DNA of 64,000 nucleotides from Fimbriiglobus sp043785105 (GCA_043785105.1 JAYVXO010000214.1:1-64000), one strand, 5' to 3'. Positions 50,136-60,672 are shown, counted from the first letter of the stretch. Program-made: numbers and translations. Notes: a model not told the origin generated them from the letters alone.

Positions 50136-52160
50136 TTAGCGTTGGCTGGTGGCATTGCTCCGCACGATGCGGGAGATGCCTTTGCCGGATGCGGAGTACG
50201 TCATCAGGTACACTTCGCCTTGCTCGTCTTCGCCGAAGGACATGATCGGTAGCGTCTGGTCCTTGATGGGGCGGTTCGCCACGACGCGCTTCTTGGCTTG
50301 GTCGTATTGCAGTGCCCACACTTTGCCGCTCACGTAGTCGGCGTACAGGTATTGCCCGTCCAACTCCGGCAACTGCTTACCCCGGTAGACGTGACCACCC
50401 GTAATCGACTTACCAACTTCATGGTGGTATTCCCAAATCGGGTCGATGAACTCCTTGCGCACGCCGGTTCCTTCGACCCAGAACGGGTGCAGGGATTCGC
50501 GGCGCCGCCACCCGTAGTTGCCGCCCTTTTCTAGCAGGTTGATTTCTTCCCACAAGTTTTGGCCCACGTCGGCGAACCAGCCTTGGCCGGTCTTGCGGTC
50601 AAACGACATTCGCCACGGGTTGCGGACGCCGAGAGCAAAGATTTCGGGCTTGGCCCCCTTCACGCCGACGAACGGGTTGTCTTTCGGAATGGCATAGGGC
50701 GTTGCATCACCTTTGCCGTTCACGTCGATGCGGAGAATCTTCCCCAGCAGCGTGTCCACTTTCTGGCCGTGGTCGTCCGGGTCGTTGCCGAAGCCACCAT
50801 CGCCGAGGACGATGTAAAGATACCCATCCGGACCGAAGCACAATGTACCGCCGTCGTGGTTCCAATACTTGTGGCTGACCCGCAACAGTTCCTGTTCGGA
50901 GTCCGGATCGGCTTTGTTCGGATCGGTTTTGCTGACCCGGAACCGGGACACGACGTTTTCGAGTCGCTTCGATTTGTCCGTGTAGAAGACGTAAAACTCG
51001 CCGTTCGTCTTGTACTTCGGGTGGAACGTCAGGCCGAGTAGCCCCTGTTCGTTTTCGTTGTCCTTGTAAAGCACTTTTGGTTGGATGTCGAGGAAGACCG
51101 TCGTTTGCTTCGCGCTCGCTTCCGGGATGATGTGGATGACGCCTTGTTGCGTGGCCACGAACGTGCGGTTGGAACCATCCCCGGCGTGAGTCAGCACCAA
51201 CGGTCGCAACGGAACCACACGCCCCGTCTCTTCGCCAGAGTCCCAGCCCGTCCACTTCAAATCTTTGAACGTCGTTTCGGTGGCCAGAGGCAACGGCGTT
51301 TCATTCACTTCCCAACCCGGTGGTTGTGCGGGCATCGACAGGATGCTCCCGCTCTTCGCATCCAGAATCAGCAAGAGTTTGTTAGTGGGGTCCAGGCAAA
51401 CGTCGGCGGCGCTGGGGAGGCCGTCTACCATTTGCACGGTCGGTTCACCCGGTCGTGGAATCGACCAGACTTTCCCGGTTTGGCTGCTGATGTAAAGCCG
51501 ACCGTGGCGATCGAAACAAAGGCCCTGTCCGCCCGCGAAACCGTCCGCCACTTTCTCCACGACACTGTCCGACAACCGCAAGCGGTTCAATTCCCCGGTG
51601 GTTCCATCTACGATCAGCAAGTGGTACAGACTATCGACCACCACGCCGCGTGGGGACTTCAGGAACGGTGCTTTGGCAGAATCGGCAACCAACGTGACAT
51701 CGCCACGAGTCGGTGCCTTACCCTTCTGGAACTTCGCAGGGATGCGGAAGATGGCGCCGCCGCTGCTGTTGTCACCCGAGTCCGTGACGTACAACGTGCC
51801 GGTCTCATCGGCGGCGATGTCGCTGAGGGCAACCGGCTTCTTCGGGAAGTCTTTTTCATCGGCCCAAACATCCACGGCCTTCGTTTTTAGATCGACACGC
51901 CGAACGCGGCCTTTGTCCACGACGTAAAGCCACTGTTGATAAATGACCAGACCCTTCGGGTCATCGAAGCCTGCAACAAACGGCTCCGGTTTGCCATCTT
52001 TCACAACCATCACTGCACCACTAACCGACGCAAAAACACGGCCGTCCGACGCGGCCACGACGCCTGCCGGATTCTTCAACCCCGTCGCAACCGGCTTGGG
52101 TGGCGCGGCAACGGCCAAAGTAGGCACGAGGAAAACGAGTAGTAAGCTCAAGCGAGTCAT
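50136..52160 (-). CDS. PQQ-type glucose/sorbosone dehydrogenase with N-terminal NHL propeller
   Basis: A 674-residue exported protein; the start MTRLSLLLVFLVPTLAVAA has AAAGGAA before it and a signal peptide ending VAA-APP. Residues about 30-290 look like an NHL/SMP-30-type beta-propeller (VATGLKNPAGVVAASDG, SPRGVVVDSLYHLLIVDG). Residues about 325-670 are the soluble sugar-dehydrogenase propeller (EQGLLGLTFHPKY, YWNHDGGTLCFGPDGYLYIV, FALGVRNPWRMSFDRKTG, GGNYGWRRRE, TGGHVYRGKQLP). It probably oxidises aldoses in the periplasm with PQQ. Two propellers in one chain is a common planctomycete arrangement. Confidence 0.9.
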   Translation of the reverse strand: MTRLSLLLVFLVPTLAVAAPPKPVATGLKNPAGVVAASDGRVFASVSGAVMVVKDGKPEPFVAGFDDPKGLVIYQQWLYVVDKGRVRRVDLKTKAVDVWADEKDFPKKPVALSDIAADETGTLYVTDSGDNSSGGAIFRIPAKFQKGKAPTRGDVTLVADSAKAPFLKSPRGVVVDSLYHLLIVDGTTGELNRLRLSDSVVEKVADGFAGGQGLCFDRHGRLYISSQTGKVWSIPRPGEPTVQMVDGLPSAADVCLDPTNKLLLILDAKSGSILSMPAQPPGWEVNETPLPLATETTFKDLKWTGWDSGEETGRVVPLRPLVLTHAGDGSNRTFVATQQGVIHIIPEASAKQTTVFLDIQPKVLYKDNENEQGLLGLTFHPKYKTNGEFYVFYTDKSKRLENVVSRFRVSKTDPNKADPDSEQELLRVSHKYWNHDGGTLCFGPDGYLYIVLGDGGFGNDPDDHGQKVDTLLGKILRIDVNGKGDATPYAIPKDNPFVGVKGAKPEIFALGVRNPWRMSFDRKTGQGWFADVGQNLWEEINLLEKGGNYGWRRRESLHPFWVEGTGVRKEFIDPIWEYHHEVGKSITGGHVYRGKQLPELDGQYLYADYVSGKVWALQYDQAKKRVVANRPIKDQTLPIMSFGEDEQGEVYLMTYSASGKGISRIVRSNATSQR

Positions 52161-52232
52161 GACGTTCCTTTCGTCCGCAGGAGAGAGACCTGTCACACGG
52201 AGACAATTCTAGGCGATGAGCGGGAATCGACA

Positions 52233-55200
52233 TCACGCGGCGGTGCGGAGGGGTTGCACTTCTTCATCGGGCCAATCTTCAAACCGCACGGCGACGAGCT
52301 TGCTGATGCCGCTTTCTTGCATCGTCACGCCGTGCAACACGTCGGCGTGGGCCATCGTGCGTTTCTTGTGCGTGATGACGATGAACTGCGAGCGATTACT
52401 GAATTCCTTGAGCAACTCCGCGAGTCGTTGGGTGTTCGCCTCGTCCATCGCTGCGTCGATTTCGTCGAGCAGACAGAACGGACTCGGCTTGCTGCGGTAG
52501 ATGGCAAGCAACAACGCCACGGCGGTCAAGGCGCGTTCGCCACCACTGAGTAGTGAGATGCGTTGGGCTTGTTTGCCGGGCGGGTGGGCGGTGATTTCGA
52601 TCCCGCTTTCGAGGATGTCGTTTTCATCTTCGAGGACGATATCCGCCATGCCGCCGCCGAAGAGCTTGCGGAAAAGCTCCTGAAAGTGAACGCGGATCGT
52701 GGCCAACAGGTCACCGAACAGCTTGCGGCTATCGGTGTTGATCTGGTCGATGATTTGCCGCAGGCTGTTCCGCCCGTTGTTCAAGTCGTCGAACTGTGCC
52801 CGCAATTCCGCTTCGCGTTTTTCCACTTCCGCCAGTTCGTCGAGCGCTTCCAGATTGACGCTCCCCAGTTTCGTAATGCTCTGCCGGAGTTCATTAATCT
52901 CACGAGTCGGATCGCCCTCGTTCACACTAGATTCGTGTGGATGTGAGTCAAGTTCGACACCGTACTCTTCCCGGATGCGTTGCGAAATTGTGTCGCGGCG
53001 ATTCAACAAATCTCGCACTGCCAATTCCCGTGCGTGGGCCTGTTTTTGTTGATCGGTCCAGGCGTCGCGGGATTGCTTCAACGCCTGCTGCAACTGCTCA
53101 CGTGCGGCCAGTACCAACTCCCGGCGGTGGGTCAGTTCGCGCAGGTGCCGCTCGCGGGTTTCTTTGTCCGCATACGCCTCCGCAGCAATGGCGTTTGCCC
53201 GGAGCGTCGTCAGTATCGAATCGGTCAATCGGGATCGGATCGAGCGGTCCGTGGCAATGTGGTTCATCGCATCGACACGGCGTTGGCGCACTTCCGTTTC
53301 TAATTCCTCACGCTTTTTTCGCAGCCCCGATAGCTGTTCATTCACGCGGCTGAGTGCGACTTGGGCCGTAGTGTTTTCTTGGACTTTTCGGTCCCGCTCC
53401 ACTTCTGCCAGTGCCAATTCAACCGCCAACGCATCGTGGCGAGCTTTGACTTTTTGAGCCTCGCGGTTCGCATCGTCAGCATCTTGTCGAAGCTGTTCCC
53501 ACGCACTTTCACCACGAGCCAGTTCACCGGCGTTCATGGCATATTCTTGGGCCAATGTTTCCAGATACTCCGCGAGGTGGCGTTGGACTTGGCGTTGTTC
53601 GAGCATCTGGTCACGCAGCGATCCGGCCTGCCCCGTGAGAGCAGCAATTTCCGCTTCTGCCGTGCGAATCGGCGGCGCCAAACGGTCCGCTTGTTGGCGT
53701 AGGTTCGTTTGCTCCGCTTCTTGTTCAGTGACGGACGCTGTTAGCTTCAGAAGCTGCAATTGGAGATCGCGCAACTCGCTCTTGCGCGACAAGATCCCCG
53801 ACTCCGCAAGTGGCGGACCGATGGTGATTGTGCCATCGGTATCCAACAATTCGCCCGTTTTCGTGATGAACCGATAGCCAACGTAGTGTTGCGAAAGAAG
53901 TCGCGCGCTGGGTAAATCCTCGACCAATAACACACGGCCCAGGAGTTGCGCCGGCAGCGCTTCAAGATCGCACTTCACGAACGCAGCAATCGGAATCGGC
54001 GGCGGGGTATTGGAATCAGGCATACCAGGGATCGAAGTTGTCGGTTGCGTACTCAACATCGTCACGAATCCCACACGACCGGGGACAGTCCCGATGTGTT
54101 TGAGCACCAGTGACAATGCGGTGTCATCGACGACTACGAACCGTTGCGAGGTATCTCCTAATGCCAAATCAATGAGCGGAGCGACATCACGCGGCACGGT
54201 AAGTAAATCGGCAACAAGGCCGTGAATCGCGCCGGCAAGTGGCTGTTCACCAGCCTGAACACGGTGCAACACCGCCCGCACCCCGGCACCAAATCCTTCG
54301 AGACTTTGTTCCAATCCCGCAAGGACATCGGCGCGACCTTGCAGCGCACTGCGGCGTTCCCGCAAGCTTTCCAAGTCGGTTTGAATCGTAGCCGCAGCTT
54401 GCTGAAGTGCATCGCGTTGTTCGATGTGCTGGGCAAGCGATTGCCGTGTCCGCGTCAACCGTTCTTGTAAATCGGTGTCGGTTTGTGATAGGTCAGCCAG
54501 CAGCCCGTTCAGGGCATCGTGCTTGGTTTGGTTCCGCTCCGTTTCATCGCGTTTTCGCGTCAGATCATGGCGTAACCGCTCGACTTGCCGGTGGTACGAG
54601 TCCCGATCGCCTTCCAACTTCATCGCGTGGCCGAACAGTGCCATCTGCTTGTCGCGGTCGATTTGGATCTGCCGTGTTAAGTCGGCAATTCTCAGTGTCA
54701 CATCACTGACAGCGGCGGTGGCATTCGTGGAACGTTCTTTCTCGGCGGCGGCACGTTGACTGATAAAGTCCAGTTCGTTGGCCACGCGCGCCGCTTCAGT
54801 TTCGATGATGCGCGAACGGTTCCCCAGTTCCGCACGCTGCTTGCCGACCCGCACCAATTCGGCTTCCAACCCCGCTGATTGGCCGCGTTCGGATTTGGCG
54901 GTGCCCTCTTGCGTGGCAATCAGTTGCTTGGCTTCGGCGAGCTTGGCTTCTTGGTGGCGCAGTGTTTCTTCGGTGCGCGACAACTCCCAATCGAGTTTCC
55001 GCAAATCCTCTTCACCCGTTTCCGCATCCGTCGTCATGGTGGCAACAGCCGCCCGAACACCGACAAGAACTTGCTCCTCAGCGTTCAGCGAAGCCGTGAT
55101 GGTTTGGAACTCCGCCAAGCTCACGCCGATGCGAAGTGCCTTCAGGCGAGTTGTGTACTCTTGGTAACGCTCGGCTTTGGAGGCCGCCAACCGCAGGGTG

Positions 55201-55805
55201 CGAAGTTGGGTTTCAAGTTCCCGCAGAATGTCGTGAACGCGGATGAGGTCGGTGTCAACCCGTTCGAGCTTGCGCAGGGTTTCGAGTTTCTTCACTTTGA
55301 AGCGACTGATGCCGGCCGCTTCCTCAAAGATCGTTCGGCGGTCTTTCGTGGACGCCGTCAGTAACGCATCGACGCGCCCTTGCTCGATCACGCTGTACGC
55401 ACCGTGCCCCGCACCGCTGCCCAGGAATAATTCCTTGATGTCCTTGAGCCGTGATTCTTGGCCGTTGATGAGATACTCGCCCTGACCGTCCCGATACACG
55501 CGGCGGGTGATTTGCACTTCGTCGGCGTCGAAATCGAGTTGCTTGGCGGTGTTATCAAAGGTCATCGTCACTTCAGCCATGCCCAGGCTTTTACGGGTGC
55601 TGGACCCGTTGAAGATGACATCGGTCATTTCCGTGCCGCGTAAACTCTTCGCCGATTGTTCGCCGAGGAGCCACCGAACCGCGTCCACGATGTTGCTTTT
55701 GCCGCTACCGTTGGGGCCGACAATCGCCGTAATTCCGGGGGCGAAGTCGAACCGCGTCCGGTCAGCGAATGATTTGAAACCGATGAGTTCGAGACGCTTC
55801 AACAT
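52233..55805 (-). CDS. smc: chromosome segregation protein SMC
   Basis: A 1190-residue condensin ATPase. Walker A GPNGSGKSN is at residues 30-38 and the Q-loop region includes VRWLLGEQSAKSLRG. Two coiled-coil arms flank a hinge at roughly 500-660 (GRVGFVTMLSTQP region). The C-terminal head holds LSGGERALTAVALLLAIYRS and the Walker B FCLLDEIDAAMDEANTQR. It forms the ring that compacts and separates chromosomes, normally with ScpA/ScpB, which are not in the window. Length is normal for bacterial SMC. The weak SD at the start leaves the first codon slightly uncertain. Confidence 0.95.
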   Translation of the reverse strand: MLKRLELIGFKSFADRTRFDFAPGITAIVGPNGSGKSNIVDAVRWLLGEQSAKSLRGTEMTDVIFNGSSTRKSLGMAEVTMTFDNTAKQLDFDADEVQITRRVYRDGQGEYLINGQESRLKDIKELFLGSGAGHGAYSVIEQGRVDALLTASTKDRRTIFEEAAGISRFKVKKLETLRKLERVDTDLIRVHDILRELETQLRTLRLAASKAERYQEYTTRLKALRIGVSLAEFQTITASLNAEEQVLVGVRAAVATMTTDAETGEEDLRKLDWELSRTEETLRHQEAKLAEAKQLIATQEGTAKSERGQSAGLEAELVRVGKQRAELGNRSRIIETEAARVANELDFISQRAAAEKERSTNATAAVSDVTLRIADLTRQIQIDRDKQMALFGHAMKLEGDRDSYHRQVERLRHDLTRKRDETERNQTKHDALNGLLADLSQTDTDLQERLTRTRQSLAQHIEQRDALQQAAATIQTDLESLRERRSALQGRADVLAGLEQSLEGFGAGVRAVLHRVQAGEQPLAGAIHGLVADLLTVPRDVAPLIDLALGDTSQRFVVVDDTALSLVLKHIGTVPGRVGFVTMLSTQPTTSIPGMPDSNTPPPIPIAAFVKCDLEALPAQLLGRVLLVEDLPSARLLSQHYVGYRFITKTGELLDTDGTITIGPPLAESGILSRKSELRDLQLQLLKLTASVTEQEAEQTNLRQQADRLAPPIRTAEAEIAALTGQAGSLRDQMLEQRQVQRHLAEYLETLAQEYAMNAGELARGESAWEQLRQDADDANREAQKVKARHDALAVELALAEVERDRKVQENTTAQVALSRVNEQLSGLRKKREELETEVRQRRVDAMNHIATDRSIRSRLTDSILTTLRANAIAAEAYADKETRERHLRELTHRRELVLAAREQLQQALKQSRDAWTDQQKQAHARELAVRDLLNRRDTISQRIREEYGVELDSHPHESSVNEGDPTREINELRQSITKLGSVNLEALDELAEVEKREAELRAQFDDLNNGRNSLRQIIDQINTDSRKLFGDLLATIRVHFQELFRKLFGGGMADIVLEDENDILESGIEITAHPPGKQAQRISLLSGGERALTAVALLLAIYRSKPSPFCLLDEIDAAMDEANTQRLAELLKEFSNRSQFIVITHKKRTMAHADVLHGVTMQESGISKLVAVRFEDWPDEEVQPLRTAA

Positions 55806-55865
55806 GGGATGGTCGAGTTGTAAAGCGCGAACCGCCCCGAGGTGACTCGGGGCGATTCAGGTGGA

Positions 55866-57764
55866 TCACTTCTTAACGGACGGGCCGAAGAGACGACCGG
55901 GTTCGCGGTTGAGGCTTTGTAACGTGGCATCGGCTTTCGGTTTGGATTTCATCGCGTCGGCTTCCGTCGGCAAGTCGTAGGACGCTTGAACGATGTCCGC
56001 AGAACCAATGCGGGTCACTTCGAGATTCGCTTTTTCCATGTTGGAATCGTTCAGTGCAATCATCGCCAGTTGCGGCACGCTCAGCCCCTTCGGTGCCGAG
56101 TCAAACAACACCGCTGTGGTGACGATCTCCGCTTTCTGCGCACGGCGGATGAACTCGACGGACTCCGGGTAACTACCACCCAACTCGCTCAACCCCTTTA
56201 GCACGGTACCCATGTCGTTGAGGCATTTCACGTTGACTGCCGTTGGCTCGCCGTCAGTCCCGGTCTTGATCCGGGTGACCGTGACCATCGGTTCGCCGTC
56301 TTTTGCGGACACGGTGAACTCCTTGCCCAGCGCGAACGAGAACGGCGTTCGCATCGGGAACCGTGAACCGAAGAGAACGATTTCTGCCCGGCGTTCGGTA
56401 GCGACATGGACCATTGGTTCGGAATCCAGCGCGACATTGTGCAACCAGAACGAACCGTTGATCCGTTTGCCGCGGATCGCTTCATGGTTCTCGTCGGCGG
56501 ATCGCAAGGCGATGAACGCACCATACCGCAGTTGCGAATCAGGCTTGCGCATCAACTCGGCGAGTTGGTCCAGGCACACGGCATCGTCAAGTGATGCCAG
56601 GGCGGTCAAACATTGTGTGCGAATCGACGGGTGCTTTTCGGCCAGTTCGGCAAGGTCTTTTGCGCCGTCCGAGTGGCCGAGATAGGTTAGTGCTTCGGCA
56701 GATGCGAACCGCACCCACGGCGAATCACTTTGCAACCCGACTCGTAACGGCTGGCGACTGTCCAGACCCAACGCTTCCAGTTTGATCGCGGCGGTGATCG
56801 TTGTTTCCGGACGGAGCAAATCGTTTTCGAGCTGCTTGCGGTAGGGGCTGTCACTTTTCACGGCTTCAAGCGGCACTTGCCGGGCCACGAGTAGGAACCG
56901 CGTGTGGTTCAACCGATACGTCGGCGGAGCGTAACAAATCACCAGCGGCTTGCCTTGGACTTTCGCGTCGGCCAGTTTGTTGGCACCGCCACCGGGAGTC
57001 GGGAACACGGAGTTGATTCGTTCGGCAATGACAAGCGCCAGTCGCGGTTGTGGGTTCGATTCGTTCAGCATGAAGTAGTAGGGGCGGTCGATCAGGTTCT
57101 TCGCTCCACCCCAGATGCGTCCGGCACGGGGGCCTTCCGGGGCTAGCTCGCCGTCGGCGCTGGGTTTGGCATCGTTGTCGTAGCCCGCAATCAGCGCACC
57201 GGAGGCGACGACCATCTTGCTACCAGGCAGAATGGTGCCTTCGTTGGCCACGGGAACCTTACCGACCGGGATGCCGGACGATTGCATCGCTTGGCGTGCA
57301 TTCGCGGCCAGTTCAAAGTTTTGCAAGTCGGTCGGGAACAGAATCCCACCCTTCAAGCTGGTCGTTTTACTACCGGGTGGCAGGCTAATGGACACATCGA
57401 GTTTATCTCCGGCGCGGGCACCGGGTGGAATCAGCGCCGAGACGAGCACCAGAGAGTGTTCCCGTTTCGGATCATCGAGAAATTCTTTGGGATTGCCTTT
57501 TTGTCGGCGAATAGATTGTTCCAACATGGTCCGCCAGCCGTCCGCAGTCGGACTGCTACCCGTGCCCGGCAAGTTGTAAACCAGGCCGACGCCGGAGACC
57601 GGAATCGACTCCACGTTACCGATGGCAGTGATCTTACCGATCGTGGAGAACTGATCCCCGTCCGTCACGTCATCCGCGACCTGAGATCGGGTGGTCGTTT
57701 GTTGCGGCAGACAACCAGCGAGTGCCGCCAGAAAAAGCCCGGCCAAGAGTGTTGTAGCACGAGC
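55866..57764 (-). CDS. FlgI-like (P-ring type) lipoprotein
   Basis: A 632-residue lipoprotein starting at MARATTLLAGLFLAALAGC (lipobox Cys 19) behind GAGGGGGA. The N-terminal half carries the FlgI pattern (SVTVSGVGLVYNLPGTGSSP-like: residues 48-68 read VESIPVSGVGLVYNLPGTGS; then AGDKLDVSISLPPGSKTTSLKGG). The middle has HEAT-like repeats (SPWVRFASAEALTYLGHSDGA). Genuine P-ring proteins are about 365 residues and not lipoproteins, so this is a planctomycete-type relative. No other flagellar gene is nearby. A role as an outer-membrane-associated ring or scaffold is a guess. Confidence 0.7.
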   Translation of the reverse strand, partial: ARATTLLAGLFLAALAGCLPQQTTTRSQVADDVTDGDQFSTIGKITAIGNVESIPVSGVGLVYNLPGTGSSPTADGWRTMLEQSIRRQKGNPKEFLDDPKREHSLVLVSALIPPGARAGDKLDVSISLPPGSKTTSLKGGILFPTDLQNFELAANARQAMQSSGIPVGKVPVANEGTILPGSKMVVASGALIAGYDNDAKPSADGELAPEGPRAGRIWGGAKNLIDRPYYFMLNESNPQPRLALVIAERINSVFPTPGGGANKLADAKVQGKPLVICYAPPTYRLNHTRFLLVARQVPLEAVKSDSPYRKQLENDLLRPETTITAAIKLEALGLDSRQPLRVGLQSDSPWVRFASAEALTYLGHSDGAKDLAELAEKHPSIRTQCLTALASLDDAVCLDQLAELMRKPDSQLRYGAFIALRSADENHEAIRGKRINGSFWLHNVALDSEPMVHVATERRAEIVLFGSRFPMRTPFSFALGKEFTVSAKDGEPMVTVTRIKTGTDGEPTAVNVKCLNDMGTVLKGLSELGGSYPESVEFIRRAQKAEIVTTAVLFDSAPKGLSVPQLAMIALNDSNMEKANLEVTRIGSADIVQASYDLPTEADAMKSKPKADATLQSLNREPGRLFGPSVKK

Positions 57765-58019
57765 CATCACATCCCCCTCTTCCAACGAAGTCGATCCTTA
57801 AAGTGGCTGACCCCGCCGGTTCCCCCGAACCTCAGCGTAGCCCATCCTGCCCACCCTCGGAAACAACCCCGCAAACAAACTGTTCTCGCCGGGCGGGACA
57901 ATACCGTGGCCCCTCATTCTGTCAAGACAAGTGCCGATGCAATTCCGAAGCTCCGGTCGCACTGGACAGTGGTGCGGCATCCTGGCATAGCAGGCGTGTG
58001 GTCTGTTTGAGGGAAGCGA

Positions 58020-59393
58020 ATGCCTGCGAAGATGTCCATCGTGTTGCTGGTACTGATCGGGTCGGCATCACTTTGTTGGGCCACCGATCCGCCCAGCCCG
58101 CCGTCGATTAGCCGTCCGCCACTCCCAATAAATTCCGCGCCAAAGCCAATCGAAGTGCCACCGTTGGCGCTGATGTCTGGCATCGAAGTGGCAGGCATTC
58201 CGTATGGCAAAACGGTTTCGCAGCCGCTTCAACCCGTCATCATGTCCGAGCCGCTGCTGACCAACGACCGCGAGGAATCCGCCGCGAAGACCAGCCGCGA
58301 ATTGCCACTGGAACTGGACGAGAACCGCCGCCCGTTTGCCACCTCGTGGACGACATTGGAATACTTACTGTGGTGGCCAAAGGGTCAGTCATTACCGCCA
58401 CTGATTACCGGCAACCGCAACGCGGATGCACCCGTCCTCGGCGGTCCGAACACGGTTGTACTGGTCGGTCATTCGCAACGGGATGGGATGGCAACTTCGG
58501 GTGGGCGAATCACGAATGGTTTCGCAGTCAACGAAACAGGTACCGCTGCAATCGCCGCGACGTACTTTTTCCTCGGCACCCGGACGATGACGCAATCGGT
58601 CAGTGATTCCGGACACGGGCGACCGCGACAACTGGCACGTCCGATTATCAACGCAAGCACCGGCAATGAAGATTGGATCCCGGTTGCGATCCCCGGACGG
58701 TTGAACGGCCTCGCGGAAGTCTCGACATCAACTCGCGTCAGCGGTTGGGAAGTGAATGGTCTGGTCAACCTGTTCACGAGTCCGGGTGCCAACGTCAATG
58801 CGATTGCCGGCTATCGCTACCTGATGGTGAACGAAGGGCTACGCATCGAACAAACGGCACTCTTACCGGGAACTCTCGCCGTGGTTGCGGATCAATTCGA
58901 CGCCCACAACCGTTTTCACGGCGGGCAATTCGGCTTGAGTGCGGACTTGGCACGGGGGCCGGTGTACGTGGAAATGGTCGGGAAGGTTGGCATTGGGCAG
59001 TCGATCGGGGTTGTCAAGATCAGCGGGCAAGGTGCCTCAGTCACGCCCGGCAACGCGCAACCGCTGCAATACTTTGCCAGCGGTGTTCTGGGGCAATCGA
59101 CGAACAGCGGGCGGTTCGTGCAGACTTCGTTCGCGGTACTGCCCGAAGCGATCGTGAAAGTCGGCTACAAGTTCAAGGATCACTCGCGGGTCTACTTCGG
59201 TTACAACTTCCTGTACCTGAGCGAAGCGGTCCATCCCGGCGATCAACTCGATCGAACGATCGACCCGTCGCAAGTGCCGCTGTTCGCACGGCCCGGCGTA
59301 AACAACGGCAACACCGAGCATCCCGTCCCACTCATGACCCGCTCCGATTTTTGGGTGCAAGGAATGATGTTCGGGCTGGAGTTCCGCTACTGA
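58020..59393 (+). CDS. BBP7-family outer-membrane beta-barrel-like protein
   Basis: A 457-residue exported protein behind GAGGGAAG, with a signal peptide (MSIVLLVLIGSASLCWA). After a Pro-rich linker (to about 100), the start of the domain TLEYLLWWPKGQSLPPLITG is the hallmark of the planctomycete BBP7 family. Alternating beta strands and an aromatic C-terminus (GMMFGLEFRY) fit an outer-membrane barrel. The function is unknown; the family is large in planctomycetes. Confidence 0.85.
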   Translation: MPAKMSIVLLVLIGSASLCWATDPPSPPSISRPPLPINSAPKPIEVPPLALMSGIEVAGIPYGKTVSQPLQPVIMSEPLLTNDREESAAKTSRELPLELDENRRPFATSWTTLEYLLWWPKGQSLPPLITGNRNADAPVLGGPNTVVLVGHSQRDGMATSGGRITNGFAVNETGTAAIAATYFFLGTRTMTQSVSDSGHGRPRQLARPIINASTGNEDWIPVAIPGRLNGLAEVSTSTRVSGWEVNGLVNLFTSPGANVNAIAGYRYLMVNEGLRIEQTALLPGTLAVVADQFDAHNRFHGGQFGLSADLARGPVYVEMVGKVGIGQSIGVVKISGQGASVTPGNAQPLQYFASGVLGQSTNSGRFVQTSFAVLPEAIVKVGYKFKDHSRVYFGYNFLYLSEAVHPGDQLDRTIDPSQVPLFARPGVNNGNTEHPVPLMTRSDFWVQGMMFGLEFRY

Positions 59394-59417
59394 TACACGT
59401 TACATAACAATGCCGAT

Positions 59418-59485
59418 GCTTGTTAGCCCGACGCGCGAGCGAGGGGTTGGGCCAGACCCCTCGCTCGCGCGACGGGCTAACAAGC
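59418..59485. repeat. REP-like palindrome, full pair
   Basis: Two 30-base inverse arms (59418-59447 and 59456-59485, one mismatch) with an 8-base loop, between convergent genes. It is the same unit (GTTAGCCCG to AGCGAGGGG) as the copies flanking the RAYT gene 13 kb away. It may also end transcription from both sides. Confidence 0.85.
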
Positions 59486-59496
59486 AAAATCACAAC

Positions 59497-60672
59497 TCAC
59501 GCTGCGTAGGCCCGTTCTGCTGCGGCAACGCCGCTGCCGGGTTCCACGTTCACGCCATGTTTGCGTAGCACTTGCTCAAGCGCCGCCAGCACCAGCATGA
59601 CGTTGTTCGCGCGGCTGTTGTACCCCATGAGTCCGATCCGCCACGCCTTGCCTTTGAAATCGCCTAACCCGCCGCCGACTTCGATGCCGTGATCGTTGAG
59701 CAACGCCTTGCGGCCCGCGATGTCATCGACACCTTCGGGGATCCGGACGGCATTGAGCTGCGGAAGCTGGTGCCCTTCGGGTGCGATGTACGTCATGCCG
59801 AGTGCAGTTAAGCCGGCTTTGAGTGCTTTGTGGTTCCGCATGTGCCGATCCCACCGGGCTTCGAGACCTTCTTCCAGCACAATCCGAAGCCCCTCGCGGA
59901 TGGCATAGATCATTGTAATCGGTGCGGTATGGTGGTACGACCGATCGCCGCCCCAATAGCTTTCGATCATGCTGAGGTCGAGGTACCAACTTTGCACTTT
60001 CGTCTTGCGCGCTTTCAACGTCGCCACGGCACGATCGCTGAACGTGACGGGGGACAGTCCGGGCGGGCACCCAAGCCCTTTTTGCGAGCAACTGAACACC
60101 GCGTCGAGTTCCCACTTGTCCACTTCAACCGGCGTGCAACCCAGCGAGGTGACGGCATCCACGATTAGCAATGTGTCGAACTCGTGGCAAAGCTTCCCGA
60201 GTTGTTCGATGCTTTGCCACGCCCCCGTGGAAGTCTCCGCGTGAACAATGCCAAGTGCTTTCGGGCGGACGGCTTTCAAGGTGTCGCGGAGTTGGTCGAG
60301 ATCGAACACTTGGCCCCACGGCTTTTGCAACGCGGTGACTTGCGCACCGGCACGGCCAGCCACGTCAATCATCCGACCGCCGAAGAAGCCTTTCGCGCAC
60401 ACCACCATCTTGTCGCCCGGTTCGATCAAGTTCACCACACACGTTTCCATCCCCGCCATGCCGGTCGCGGAGACCGGGAACGTCAGGCGGTTCTTCGTGC
60501 GGAAGACTTCCCGGAGCATCTCCTGGGTTTCGTTCATGATCTGCAGAAACTGCGGATCGAGGTGCCCCAATAGCGGCGTCGTCATGGCCGTCAGGACTCG
60601 TGGGTGGGCGTCACTCGGCCCCGGCCCGAGGAGCAATCGGGGGGTGGGTGTCAGTTGGCCAGGAATTGTCAT
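59497..60672 (-). CDS. alanine--glyoxylate/serine-type class V aminotransferase
   Basis: A 391-residue PLP enzyme with GAAGGTG before the ATG. Class V signatures: LLGPGPSDAHPRVLTAM near the start, HAETSTGAWQSIEQLGKL, VDAVTSLGCTPVEVDKW and FSCSQKGLGCPPGLSPV with the Schiff-base lysine near residue 198. It matches alanine-glyoxylate or serine-pyruvate transaminases, which detoxify glyoxylate to glycine. An isochorismatase-like hydrolase gene lies 24 bases upstream on the same strand. Confidence 0.9.
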   Translation of the reverse strand: MTIPGQLTPTPRLLLGPGPSDAHPRVLTAMTTPLLGHLDPQFLQIMNETQEMLREVFRTKNRLTFPVSATGMAGMETCVVNLIEPGDKMVVCAKGFFGGRMIDVAGRAGAQVTALQKPWGQVFDLDQLRDTLKAVRPKALGIVHAETSTGAWQSIEQLGKLCHEFDTLLIVDAVTSLGCTPVEVDKWELDAVFSCSQKGLGCPPGLSPVTFSDRAVATLKARKTKVQSWYLDLSMIESYWGGDRSYHHTAPITMIYAIREGLRIVLEEGLEARWDRHMRNHKALKAGLTALGMTYIAPEGHQLPQLNAVRIPEGVDDIAGRKALLNDHGIEVGGGLGDFKGKAWRIGLMGYNSRANNVMLVLAALEQVLRKHGVNVEPGSGVAAAERAYAA

